From Sepioteuthis lessoniana (Eukaryota > Mollusca > Cephalopoda > Myopsida > Loliginidae), in assembly GCA_963585895.1 (NCBI GenBank), contig CAUZXS010000203.1, forward strand, positions 1 to 64,000: DNA of 64,000 bases, written 5' to 3'. Below the pieces are notes generated by a model. It was not told the DNA's origin. It searched no databases and saw only the letters and a program-made list of their open reading frames with translations. Below are positions 54,470 to 64,000 of the stretch, piece by piece (position 1 is the stretch's first letter; the number at the start of each line of letters is the position of its first letter). A program made the position numbers and the translations under genes.

Positions 54470-55282
54470 AGAGGAAATTACTTTATTTGTCCGTGCCAGT
54501 TCAGTGGAAAAGCAAAAATATGTAGACCAAGGATAATCTTTTCATTAATATTAATGTTACATCTACTTATAGAAATACAGGAAATCTTTGACAAAAAAGG
54601 TTCCTGATGGTTCTAAAAAAGGTACAGCGTCTCATTGATGTGAAAAAAAAAGGATCATTGGCAATGATTTCGATCTCCTCCAGTGCTACTCGTAAAGCTT
54701 TTGCCAGTAGCTTTACCTTGAAAAATTTTAAATAATCAAAGAGAAGACTAACATTGATATACTAAGTAATTTAATCAATGACGGTAATTTTCTTGAAACA
54801 GAATCAAACTCCAAATGCCGTAGATACTGAATAAGATCATTACTCACAGACAGTATTGTAACTCCTTATGAGGGTAGAACACTAGTTTTGTCTCACGAGA
54901 CTTTAGTTGCGTTGTCCACAAAAAATCTGGACGAAATTGATTTTCTATGATCGGTGAACTCATTGTGATCGAAAAGAAACAAGCAACAGCAAGTCTTTTA
55001 GACAATTGTAAAATTTTTATTACTTACGGCCTTGAGTAAGGATCTGCGAGTTTCCAAGCGAGTTACTTGAAAAGAAGAAATTGTTGATAACCGCTAATTT
55101 TGACGACATTTTCAATTGCTTGTCTTGCGCTCGACGACTTCGTGGGCATTTCCTGGTTATTATACCACATACATACTGAATATGATATTACCGATGTTAG
55201 AGTAGCCGTACGACTCGCGTTTGCGAATCATCCTTTCATGACAGAAGCTTCAATGTAACAGTCTTGTTACTTTAATTTAGTT
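54470..55282. other. No recognisable feature
   Basis: Unassigned AT-rich sequence. Confidence 0.5.
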
Positions 55283-55822
55283 AGTTACCTTAGTTGACGG
55301 CGACCAGAAGGCTCCCTTTTCGATAGCTACCACACCGAGATGTAGTCGTTATCGTCGTAGGAAATGGACACGGCGACCCGAGTTCAAATCCTGGACGAGA
55401 CTGATTGCATTTCACATAGCACTAATACCCTTGGGAAAGGTATGAATCCAATTATTCTCCCTCCAGCTATGGGTAAATAGTAGGACAGACTAGGTTCTTC
55501 AGCCTTGGTTAGGCAACTAGTCTAGGAGAAGGAAAACTCTGAATTCAAACCTGTTAAACTCCGCTTAAAAATTGACCTTGTGTCATATCCTGTCCGAGCG
55601 GAGGGGTTGGTAAATAGTACCACACTGAGATGTAAAGGAGGGCGCCACTCCTTTCTCTGGATTGCTCCACTTTACCCTTGATACGTACTTTATATTGCTG
55701 AGTGTTAAGCAAGGGGGTATCTAGTACCATTTTTAAAGACTTTGGTATGACACGACCTGGGATTGAACCCAGGTCTCCCGGGCCATTGGCGAACACTCTA
55801 CCCACGAGGCCAGTAAGCATTA
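55283..55822 (-). mobile_element. SINE-C split by a SINE-B insertion
   Basis: Two parts: 3' part 55283-55344 (CGAAAAGGGAGCCTTCTGG) and 5' part 55618-55822 with B box GGGTTCAATCCCAGGTCG and GTGGAGCAATCCAGAG. The break coincides with the duplicated block at 55328-55344 and 55618-55634. Confidence 0.92.
55345..55617 (+). mobile_element. SINE-B inserted in SINE-C, 17-bp target duplication
   Basis: 5'-truncated by about 25 bp, so the A box is lost; starts GTCGTTATCGTCGTAGG. B box GAGTTCAAATCCTGG, central CCTCCAGCTATGGGTAAATA, and complete 3' end GAGGGGTTGGTAAATAG. Flanks TACCACACCGAGATGTA (55328-55344) and TACCACACTGAGATGTA (55618-55634) differ at one base. Confidence 0.95.
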
Positions 55823-56199
55823 AATTACAAGCCCGCTTATAAGGCACAATGAATTAACTTGTTAATTATGCTCTTATAACACATACTGAAGCAATTATTT
55901 ACTAGACCCAGTTAAGTTTGACACAAAACCGCAGCAGAGGACACCCTATAAAGATCGAATCTCTAAAAGAAACGAAATGTTTCTCGAGACAAGCTTGCTT
56001 ACCACAGCAGTACCTTAAATAATATTATAATTAATATTCATTAAATTTAGCTTAGTAGGAAGCAAGAAGTCATTAACTCAACTTAGCACAAGTCAGAAAT
56101 AGTACAAAACAAGTAGGTGGGTGTGGATCAATCGATGACGATAAAATTAACAATAGTAATGTGTCTACCTTATCAAACATTATTCAACACCTGGCAAAT
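55823..56199. other. No recognisable feature
   Basis: Unassigned spacer. Confidence 0.5.
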
Positions 56200-56600
56200 C
56201 AGTGGGGCTTAGAATATACTGAGTGTACTCCTGCAGAAGGGTAAGATCCAAAAAAAAATAAAAGGCATGAATCTAACAATTCTGTCTGCAGCTGTTAGTA
56301 AATAATAAGCTAGATTAGACTTTCCATGTTGGGTCTAACATCTGGAGGTGAAGTTCCAGTTTTGGAGTTCTGAGGAATATGGAGTACCGCTTCATTGCCA
56401 TTATTTTCAAGTCTACTTAAATCCAGAGTGGTAATATCTGTTAGGGTTCAATTTATTGGTAAAATAGATATGTTTTCAAATTATTTGTATTAGATAGGAA
56501 TACTTGATATCTTATAACTCTGTGTAAAAATATGCAAAAATTAACCCCAAACGGGTTGACATGCAATTGTAAGCAATCAACAAACCAATAAATCGATTGA
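56200..56600 (+). mobile_element. TVH variant with head, VNTR remnant and tail
   Basis: Head 56205-56450 (GGCTTAGAATATACTGAGTG, CTCCTGCAGAAGGGTAAGAT, TCTGGAGGTGAAGTTCCAG). Tail remnant GGGTTGACATGCAATTG (56558). Confidence 0.65.
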
Positions 56601-56654
56601 TCAATCGTTATTCAACAATGAAACTTTTCTCAGATTAGCTTCATTTGTAACAAT

Positions 56655-57195
56655 TGCCCAGTCGGCAGGGCCTGTAGAATACACCGACTGCTTTTCTACA
56701 GAGGAGTAAGACCCCCCTCAATAAATGTCCTCGATTTGACACTAAACAATCTGATGGTGAGGTTCCAGTAATGCTTTGGGGAATGCAGGGTACCTTTTTA
56801 TTGCTATCACTCCCAAATCTACTCTGGTCTGGAGTGGTAGCAACTGATAGGTTCCTATCTATGAGTCAAATAGCTGTAAAATGTGTGCTTATGCAAAACT
56901 GAATTTCTTGAAATAGAACCGCTTTAACATTAAGACTACGTACTAATGCTAAACTGAATAGTTTGAAATGGAACTGCTTTTAACAAAAACTATAATTATA
57001 CTAAACTAAATTGTTTGAATTAGAACTGTTTGATTAAAGTGAATAGCTTGAAATAGAAATGTTTTTGACCATTAAACTGTGTACGTATGCTAAATTGAAT
57101 TGTCTGAAAAAGAACTGTTTATTTGCATAAAATGGATTTGGTATTAGATAACCTACAAAGGTTAATATGCCATAAAACCCCAAAAAAACAAACAT
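56655..57195 (+). mobile_element. TVH composite repeat, complete copy
   Basis: Head 56655-56880 (GCCCAGTCGGCAGGGCCTGT, TCTATGAGTCAAATAG), VNTR 56880-57125, tail 57135-57195 (TTAGATAACCTACAAAGG, TTAATATGCCATAAAACCCC). Confidence 0.8.
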
Positions 57196-57440
57196 TTATA
57201 ATAAAATCACAAGTTTTAAATACCCAAATGAAGATCGAACACACAACAGTTGGGGAGGTCTCGTTGAAGAGTAATGGTTATCCAAGAAATCTACTGAATG
57301 GGAAGTTCCATACAGTAGTGGTTAGCGAGCTAGAATTACAGAGTTACCCAAAATTTTTGGCCTTTTGCCAAACCAAGTTAAGCTTAGTTAATGATTATTG
57401 TGCTTCGTATGAAAATGTTGGTTACTTGGTAAGGATATGA
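57123..57440 (+). other. 105-codon open frame, not recognised
   Basis: The first 20 or so residues translate the TVH tail, so the start is not real. The remainder (e.g. KIEHTTVGEVSLKSNGYPRN) resembles no family I know. Most likely chance or unrecognised transposon remnant. Confidence 0.12.
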
Positions 57441-57449
57441 TTATCTAGA

Positions 57450-57620
57450 CTAGGGTTTCTCAAAGTGGTTAATCTAGATCCCTAGGGGTGAATAAAATGT
57501 TGGTCGGGAGAATAAAAGCATGGGGACATACAGGAGATAAGTTTACTAGTTTGTATTTGCAACTCCTGACAAAAATATGGCCTCACAACTCTCAGAAAAC
57601 TTTTCTTTCGTTATTTTCAA
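57450..57620 (+). mobile_element. Possible hAT-type terminal region
   Basis: CTAGGGTTTCTCAAAGTGG at 57451 resembles the ends of hAT DNA transposons (GGGGTTCTCAAACTGG-like). GATCCCTAGGGGTGAA follows. No matching right end or transposase was found. Confidence 0.3.
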
Positions 57621-58115
57621 TAAATGAACAAACCAAGAATCTAAGAAAAAATCTATTTTTTTTTTAATGCCAAATGTTTGGGCTTCATGAAACAAATCTC
57701 AAAATAAATAAAATGATTTATTTTAATTAATAATCGAAACCTTTTTCTACGTAAGATACAGGAAGAAATTATGAAATTAAAAAATAACAATAAAAAATTA
57801 TGGAATCAGCAACTTTCTATCAATGGATTCTACTTGCCATCGGTGGAAGATCTGTCATGGCTGTTGTTTGAGTGATTTCTTTCTGAATCGATCAAAACAT
57901 ACAGGTTATTCAAAGGAACAAGCACTGTTCAAATGCAAAGATAGAATTTAGTGCAAAATAACATGAAACGGTTGTAGTACCTATTTGTGAATTTGGTTGA
58001 GTGTTCTACGTCAACAGCGGATGTTGTTTTCGATTTGATATAAAAGACAGCATTTCAAATGCTGAGTTTTCGACTGGTGAAAACTTTGCATTAATAATTT
58101 GATTATAACACAAGT
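57621..58115. other. No recognisable feature
   Basis: Unassigned AT-rich sequence. Confidence 0.5.
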
Positions 58116-58117
58116 TT

Positions 58118-58475
58118 GATTTTGAATTCTCTTTTAATTTGATTCTGAATTCTCTCTTAAAATGATACTGAATTCTCTCCTAATTTGATTATGAATTCTT
58201 TCGTAATTTGATCGAAAATTTTCTTGTAATTTAATCCTGAATTCTATCGCAATTTGATTCTGAATTCTCTCGTAATTTGATTCCGAATTCTCTCCAAATT
58301 TGATCGAGAATTCTCTTGTAATTTGATTCTGAATTCTCTTGTAATTTGATTCTGAATTCTCTCGCAATTTGATTCTGAATTCTCTCAAAATTTGATTCTG
58401 AATTCTCTCGTAATTTAATTCTGAATTCTCTCGTAATTTGATTCTGAATTCTCTCCAAATTTGATTCTAATTTCT
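58118..58475. repeat. 23-bp minisatellite, about 15 units
   Basis: Unit AATTTGATTCTGAATTCTCT then CGT, with an EcoRI site (GAATTC) in most units. Because 23 is not a multiple of 3, both minus-strand frames spell the same REFRIKLRENSESN-like pattern in rotation. Not a gene. Confidence 0.97.
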
Positions 58476-58559
58476 GTATTGCAACCTTTCTTGAACCTTT
58501 TGCATTGAAAAGGTCAGTATAACAAAAGCTTGATTCCAAAGTCTCTCTTTACTTATTTT

Positions 58560-59078
58560 AAATTTTAAATGTCATCAAGTACTCCTATCTAATTCAGGTC
58601 TTTGTACATTGTTTTATGGTTTCAAGTATTCCTATATTATACAAATAATTATATCATTTAAAGTAACTATTTCAATTTACAAATGATCATTTGTTTATAG
58701 ACAGTTATATAGTTTTGATTGATTGATTGATTGATTGGAAAGTTAACCTCTCTGGGGTTCTTATGTGCCTACAGCTAAGGGAATTGAATACATTTAAACT
58801 TAGATTTTTGTGTATTTACTAAAGAGTTTTTTGCGCACGGTTATATATCAAGTATTCCTATCTAATACAAATAATTTGCAAACACATCTATTTAACCCAT
58901 AGATGTTACCCTAACGGGAACACCCACTCTGAGTCCGAGTGAAGCTGGGGGTAATGACAACAAAGACATTCTCCACATTTCATAGCGTTCTAGAACTGGA
59001 GCCTCACCATCAGATGCAGTTTTTTGTGGGAGAGAAGAGTCTTACACCTCAACTGGAAATAAAGTCAGCCTATTTTAT
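58560..59078 (-). mobile_element. TVH variant
   Basis: VNTR units with TCAAGTATTCCTATCTAAT (58572, 58623, 58848). Head 58900-59078 (CCCACTCTGAGTCCGAGTG, GGAGCCTCACCATCAGATGC). A GATT tetranucleotide run lies at 58715-58737. Confidence 0.6.
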
Positions 59079-59940
59079 ACCCGGAAATAATCTTAAGGTC
59101 GTAAATAAAAAGAAATTCGTGAATGTTTTCACAGGTCAGGATATTATTTTATTTACAAATAACAATGTTGATTAAGGAATAACCAAATAAAAGAAAATTG
59201 ACAAGAATTGAAAATACGTCAATATTGTAGCGCTAAAGAAAATCATGTATAAAGCTATCATTCACTGAGAAGAGGTATTGTGTTGGCCTGACGATTAGAG
59301 GAATATAGAATTAGCCGAATGCGTTTATATTCCGGCTGAGATTGTTTCTGTCTGTTTTGCATCAACGTTCTTCTTGAGAAAGGCATGAAACTACTACTTC
59401 TAATAAGTCAAACCGAGACTACATCCTCCTGCTGGTGTCATATAATCCAATACAATGTTAAACTTACTTAGAGAGAAGATGAACACTGTCAGATTACTCC
59501 ATTGTTCTAAGGCAACGAAGAAATAATTTGTTTGAATATCCCCTAGAGATCAGGCAAGGGATTTCTTCCCGTCACTGATACCACGTAAATCGATACAATA
59601 TGTCGTGTGTTACTTGGAGAGGAGATAGGCAAAGCAAAAAAAACAATTTTCTATGATAAAAGTATTGTAGAAAAAGCAAACTGGAGATGGGAAATGCTTG
59701 TATTTTGTTTTGATGACTCAGCTGCAACTTTAAAGATGCTTGAGAGATTTTATTTTTAATTCCATTGCCATTTTTCTTGTCAGGAGCAAATGAAATATCA
59801 GGCATATATCTAATTGGCGACTTACGGTCAAGTCACGCTGAAAGCACCAGTTCCCGCTAGATCAATAAAGTAAGCAAAGATGAATCTGTTCAATACTTAG
59901 ATGGGTAACCATTTCAACTAACTGCGGGTACTGTGAGTAA
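59079..59940. other. Unassigned; weak SINE-B-like head near 59280-59420
   Basis: GTTGGCCTGACGATTAGAGG and ATTCCGGCTGAGATTGTT could be a decayed tRNA-like head, with TTGAGAAAGGCATGAAAC as central domain. The rest is unassigned. Confidence 0.35.
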
Positions 59941-59944
59941 CAAG

Positions 59945-61648
59945 ATGATTTGGTTTGGTTTGTTGGGTTTTATGACATATCAACCTTTGTAGGTTATTTA
60001 ACGTCAAATCCATTTTTATGTAAATAATCAGTTCTATTTTTAAAAAATCAGTTTAACATGAGTACACAGTTTGACTGTCAAAAACATTTCTATTTCAAAC
60101 TATTCAAGCAGTTATATATAACAATTCAGTGTAAGTATAGTAAGTTTAGTGTAAGTACAATTTCAATGTGAAAAACAGTTCAATTTCAAATAATTCGGTT
60201 TAATTTAAATGTAAGTACAGTTTAATTGTGGAAAACATTTCTATTTCAAGCTATTCAGTTTTCACAAGCAGTTCTAAATCAGCTAATTCAGTTAAATATA
60301 AGTACAGATTTTGTTTACACACTGTTACATGTCAAAACAATTCTATGTTAAACAATTCAGTCTAGTGTAAATAAATTTTCAATGTCAAAAGCAGTTCTAT
60401 TTCCAATAATTCAGTTTAGAATGAGCACGCAGTTTAAATGTAAGTACGGTTTAATTGTTAAAAACATTTCTATTTCAAGCTATTCAGTTTAATCAAACAA
60501 TTCAGTTTAGCATAAGTATGCCATTAGTTCTATTTAACCCATAGATAAGGCCCTATCAGGTGCTACCACACCGGCACAGAGTGGACCTGGGAGCTATGAC
60601 AATGAAGGGGTGCTCCGTATTCCCCAATGTCACTGCATTACTGGGACCTCACCATCAGATTGTTTAGTATCATATCCAGGACACTCGTTGGTGGGGGTCT
60701 TTCCCCTCTGCATAGGTGCAGTCAGTGTATTCTACAGCCCCAGCCGACTGGGCAATCCACTGAGTTAAATGTCAAACAGTTTTATTTCAGATAATTCAGT
60801 TTACCATAAGTACACATTTTAGACGTCAAAACAGTTTTATTTCGAGCAATTCAGTTTAGCATAAGTACTCTGTGTAAATATCAAAACAGATCTATTTTAA
60901 ACAATTCAGTTTAGCATAAACACGCAGTTTAAATGCAAAAATCAGTATAGTGAAGGAAGCACGGTTTAGTTCTATTTATCCCACAGATAGGACCCATATC
61001 AGGTGCTACCACTCCGGGTCAAAATGGATCTGGAAGCGATGGCAATAAAGGAGTACTCCGCATTTCCCAAAGCTCCAGCATCACTCGAACCTCACTATCA
61101 GATTGTTTAGTGTCATATCCAGGACACTCGTTAGGGGAGGTCTTACCCCTCTGCAGAGGTGCAGTCGGTGTATTCTACAGCCCTGGCCGACTGGGCAATA
61201 CACAGAGTTAATGTCAAAGCAGTTTTATTTCAGATTATTCAGTTTAGCATTAGTACACAGTTTAGATGTCAAAACCATTCTACTTCGAGCAATTCAGTTT
61301 AATATTAATACGCAGTTTTAATGTCAAAACAGTTCTATTTTAAACAATTCAGTTCAGCATAAATACGCTGTTTAAATATATTAAAACAGTAAACGCCAAC
61401 CAACGTTTAGTTCAATTTAACTCATAGATAGGACCCTTATCAGGTGCTACCACTCCGGGTCAGAGTAGATCTGGGAGCGATGGCAATGAAGGGGTACTCT
61501 GCATTCCCCAAAGCTCCAGTATCGTTGGAGCCTCACCAGCAGATTGTTTAGTGTCATAATCAGGACACTCGTTGGGGTGTGGGTCTTATCCCTTTGCAGA
61601 GGTGCAGTCGGTGTATTCTACAGCCCCAGTCGACTGGGCAAGAGTAAC
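59945..61648 (-). mobile_element. TVH array: one tail, three VNTR-head units in tandem
   Basis: Tail at left (TTTATGACATATCAACC, 59970), VNTR 60020-60525, head 60530-60755, VNTR 60765-60965, head 60970-61198, VNTR 61205-61415, head 61420-61645. The last two VNTR-head units recur with a period of about 440-450 bp. All heads end GCCGACTGGGCAA or GTCGACTGGGCAA. Tandem amplification of the internal part of one element. Confidence 0.85.
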
Positions 61649-61789
61649 CAGAGGCCAAAGTGCCATATGGAAGCAAAGCTTAGTAAATAACTATATTGAC
61701 AAGCTCGTTTCCTAATAGGCATTCTCCTCGTGTAGAAGATATTTATCCACATCTCTAATTGTGTAGATAATAAGATATGGTACTATTTA

Positions 61790-62072
61790 CCAACCCCTCC
61801 GCTCGGGCAGGATATGACACAAGGTCAATTTTTAAGCGGAGTTTAACAGGTTTGAATTCAGAGTTTTCCTTCTCCTAGACTAGTTGCCTCACCAAGGCTG
61901 GAAAACCTAGTCCGTCCTACTATTTATCCATAGCTGGAGGGAGAATAAGGGGGTTCATACCTTTCCCAAGAGTATTTGCCCGAAAGTGAACGTAATAGCG
62001 CGACTGGAGTACGAACTCGCGTACTACGATTCCGCAGTTCATCGCTTTAACCATTATACCACGAGGACGAGA
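61790..62072 (-). mobile_element. Chimeric SINE: SINE-A head, SINE-B tail
   Basis: Read on the minus strand, 62072-61947 is SINE-A (GTGGTATAATGGTTAAAG, GAGTTCGTACTCCAGTCGCG, TTCGGGCAAATACTC, GGTATGAACCCCC). From about 61946 onward it is SINE-B (TATTCTCCCTCCAGCTATGG, GGACGGACTAGGTTTTCCAG, 3' end GAGCGGAGGGGTTGG). The switch falls inside the central domain shared by both families. Confidence 0.88.
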
Positions 62073-62370
62073 TATGGAAATCTTTATTGTTAAGTTTTTT
62101 TATTTGAGATTTACTAGTAAGGATTCGCTAAACTAGATTGTTAACAATAATGCCTGGTTTTAAATTTACAAATTTCAATCTAGCAAATCTGAGTCATCAA
62201 GCAATGGCTTTCACTGTCCAGAACGAGTCCTTAATTCTCAACCGCTTCGAGGTTTCAATTTTCAAACACCCTTAACTTCAAAAAGATTTAATCTATGTTT
62301 CATTTGTAATCGCCCGGGAACGCTTATACATTGTATTTATTTTTTAAATATAAAAATAAGTTATGTAGAC

Positions 62371-62664
62371 GGGGGTGTCCGTGGTGTAATGATTATCGTC
62401 GTAGGAAATGGATACAGCAACCCGGGTTCAAATCCTGGACCAAGCTAATTGCAATTTCCATAGCACTAATACTCTTGGGAAAGGTATGAATACAATTATC
62501 CTCCCTCAAACTATAGGTAAATAGTAGGACAGGCCGGTTTCTTCAGCCTTGATAAAGCAACTAGTCTAGGACAAGGAAAACTCTGAATTCAAACATGTTA
62601 AACTCCGCTTAAAATTTGACCTTGTGTCATCTCATGCCCTAGAAGAGGGGTTAGTAAATATGGC
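62371..62664 (+). mobile_element. SINE-B, full-length reference copy
   Basis: GGTGTCCGTGGTGTAATG head (A-box region), AATGGATACAGCAACCCG, B box GGGTTCAAATCCTGG, central GGGAAAGGTATGAATAC and CTATAGGTAAATAG, CTTCAGCCTTGATAAAGC, ACTAGTCTAGGACAAGG, GAGGGGTTAGTAAATA. Flanks TATGTAGACGG (62362) and TATGTACACGG (62665) suggest an 11-bp target duplication with one mismatch. Confidence 0.9.
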
Positions 62665-62869
62665 TATGTACACGGATTTTTAGCATCACGTTATTAAAAG
62701 GATTTTAAAATTTAAGTAACTTTTATTTCTGGTTTTAATTGAAAAATAATCATTTGATGTTACCTATAAAAGAAACTACTTTCGAACTGGTGAATGTTCA
62801 AGAATGCAAATAATGCACACAACAAATTATGATGTTACACAGGCTTCACACACATCGAGGAGTATTTGG

Positions 62870-63092
62870 GAGCGTGTCTCCGTGGCTTTATGGCTAAAGT
62901 ATTCGACTGCGATACTGTAGTAAGCGAGTTCGAACTCCAGTCGCTCTATCATATTCACTTTCGGACTAATTCCTTTGGAAAAGATATGAACCCTTTATTC
63001 TCCCAACTGTACTTTAAATAGTATTGCTACTGTTCTTCTACAAGGATGGCTTTGGCATTAAAAACCCACGAAGGTTGATCTGCCATTTAAGA
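62870..63092 (+). mobile_element. SINE-A, full-length copy
   Basis: GTGTCTCCGTGGCTTTATGG, AGTAAGCGAGTTCGAACTCC (B box), ATTCACTTTCGGACTAATTC, TCTCCCAACTGTACTTTAAA, GGCTTTGGCATTAAAAACC, and tail GTTGATCTGCCATTTAAG. The final CAAACC part is missing. Confidence 0.85.
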
Positions 63093-63099
63093 AAGAAAT

Positions 63100-63880
63100 A
63101 ATTAATAATATTTAGCAACATATCTCGGAAAGATAAGCTTCCAAAAGTTCTCGAAAAAAACTCATTTCATATTTTTCTATTTGAAAAAACTGTTTTTAAA
63201 TGGTATCTATTCTTTTTGCAACTGACTGATTCTAAAGTCAAGAATATTTTTCGTCATATATCGTTCTTCCAATAAAAAAAGAAAGAAAAGGAAAGAAGCA
63301 TTGCACATTGATGGTTTAGAAGGTGCCAATATTACCACAATTTAACTTAGCTAGTCACTTAAGAATATCGAATTGCACTATACGATTCCATTTGCTAGAA
63401 GTAGGCTATTCATTACCATCACCGTAATAACACACATTCAGAAGAAATAACTTTGTTTTTAAAGTACCAATTGTTTTGTTGTCGTGAGGTGGGAATATGA
63501 AATTATAATCCTTCCCATGAAAATTGTTGGCAAATTATTTATAAAGTCGATCCATTGATTTCAAAAAAAGGTGATAGAATCGTGTCAACCTAAGAGTTTT
63601 TACAGGGGAAAAAGTTTTCAAAGTTATTTGTATACATTTTCTTTTTCGATTGCAATTAATTGCTGAATCGCCAAAAACATTATAGACAGATCTGTTCTAA
63701 TTTCTATCGTTTGCATAAGTTACTTTTAAACTTAATATTTTTTTCGTTTACATCCGAGAAATCCCGACCAATAACTTTTGAAGTCAGAATTTTCTGGGTT
63801 TTTTTTATTTATTCCTGTTGAGATTTTCTAATTAAGAATAAAATTTCTTTTGGCACTCTGTAAATATCGTGCAGTATATA
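63100..63880. other. No recognisable feature
   Basis: Unassigned AT-rich sequence. Confidence 0.5.
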
Positions 63881-63883
63881 TTT

Positions 63884-64000
<117 letters not shown>

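Noticed and set aside
54337..54607. Hydrophobic frames at the T/G-rich tract
   Set aside because: Low-complexity T-rich DNA always gives F/L/V-rich translation.
58134..58539. 84- and 102-residue frames with REFRIKLRENSESN repeats
   Set aside because: Pure translation of the 23-bp minisatellite in rotating frames.

Overview
This window looks like intergenic or intronic DNA from an invertebrate animal, most likely a cephalopod mollusc (octopus- or squid-like). The sequence is AT-rich and full of (CA)n, (TA)n and (TG)n microsatellites. It contains two tRNA-headed SINE families that share a central domain, which recalls the squid and cuttlefish 'Ceph-SINE' organisation, together with RTE, RLE-type non-LTR, Penelope-like and mariner/Tc1 remnants. 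The species assignment is inference. I found no host protein gene, no intact tRNA or rRNA gene and no CRISPR array. Nearly all open frames are transposon debris or translated microsatellite.

Layout. 0-6 kb: copies of an old dispersed repeat (repeat X), an inverted repeat, and two oppositely oriented relatives carrying hammerhead-ribozyme-like cores. 6-16 kb: composite repeats (called TVH here: head, tandem repeats, tail), an RTE 3' end and several SINEs. 16-20 kb: a cluster of shuffled pieces of an RLE-type LINE beside a CpG-rich segment. 20-25 kb: mostly microsatellites, SINEs and unassigned sequence. 25.8-30.5 kb: more of the RLE-type LINE (RT domain, CCHC knuckle), an internally deleted mariner, and a roughly 98% identical direct duplication. 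31-36 kb: two RTE copies in opposite orientation, the longer one nested in an older repeat. 37-40.5 kb: a Penelope-like element with RT and GIY-YIG regions but a broken catalytic motif, microsatellites, and a small hairpin element. 40-48 kb: three perfect palindromes about 3.5 kb apart, a second internally deleted mariner, and a full-length but dead mariner of another subfamily. 48-53.6 kb: a Tc1 relic, nested SINEs, minisatellites, and an inverted pair of hammerhead-like/Penelope-like fragments. 54-64 kb: SINE-in-SINE insertion with a 17-bp target duplication, a 23-bp minisatellite, a threefold TVH array, a chimeric SINE, and a terminal (TA)n(TG)n tract.

How the parts relate. SINE-A and the TVH composite end in the same 3' tail (ATATGCCATNAAAC followed by CAAACC-like sequence). 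SINE-A and SINE-B share a central domain ending in CTATGGGTTAAATAG, and the TVH head ends in that same motif. This suggests modular exchange among non-autonomous elements mobilised by a common partner, and one copy (61790-62072) is a direct SINE-A/SINE-B chimera. The hammerhead-like motifs cluster in short repeats with Penelope-like character. Coordinates of repeat boundaries are approximate to about 10-30 bp unless a target duplication or terminal repeat fixes them.
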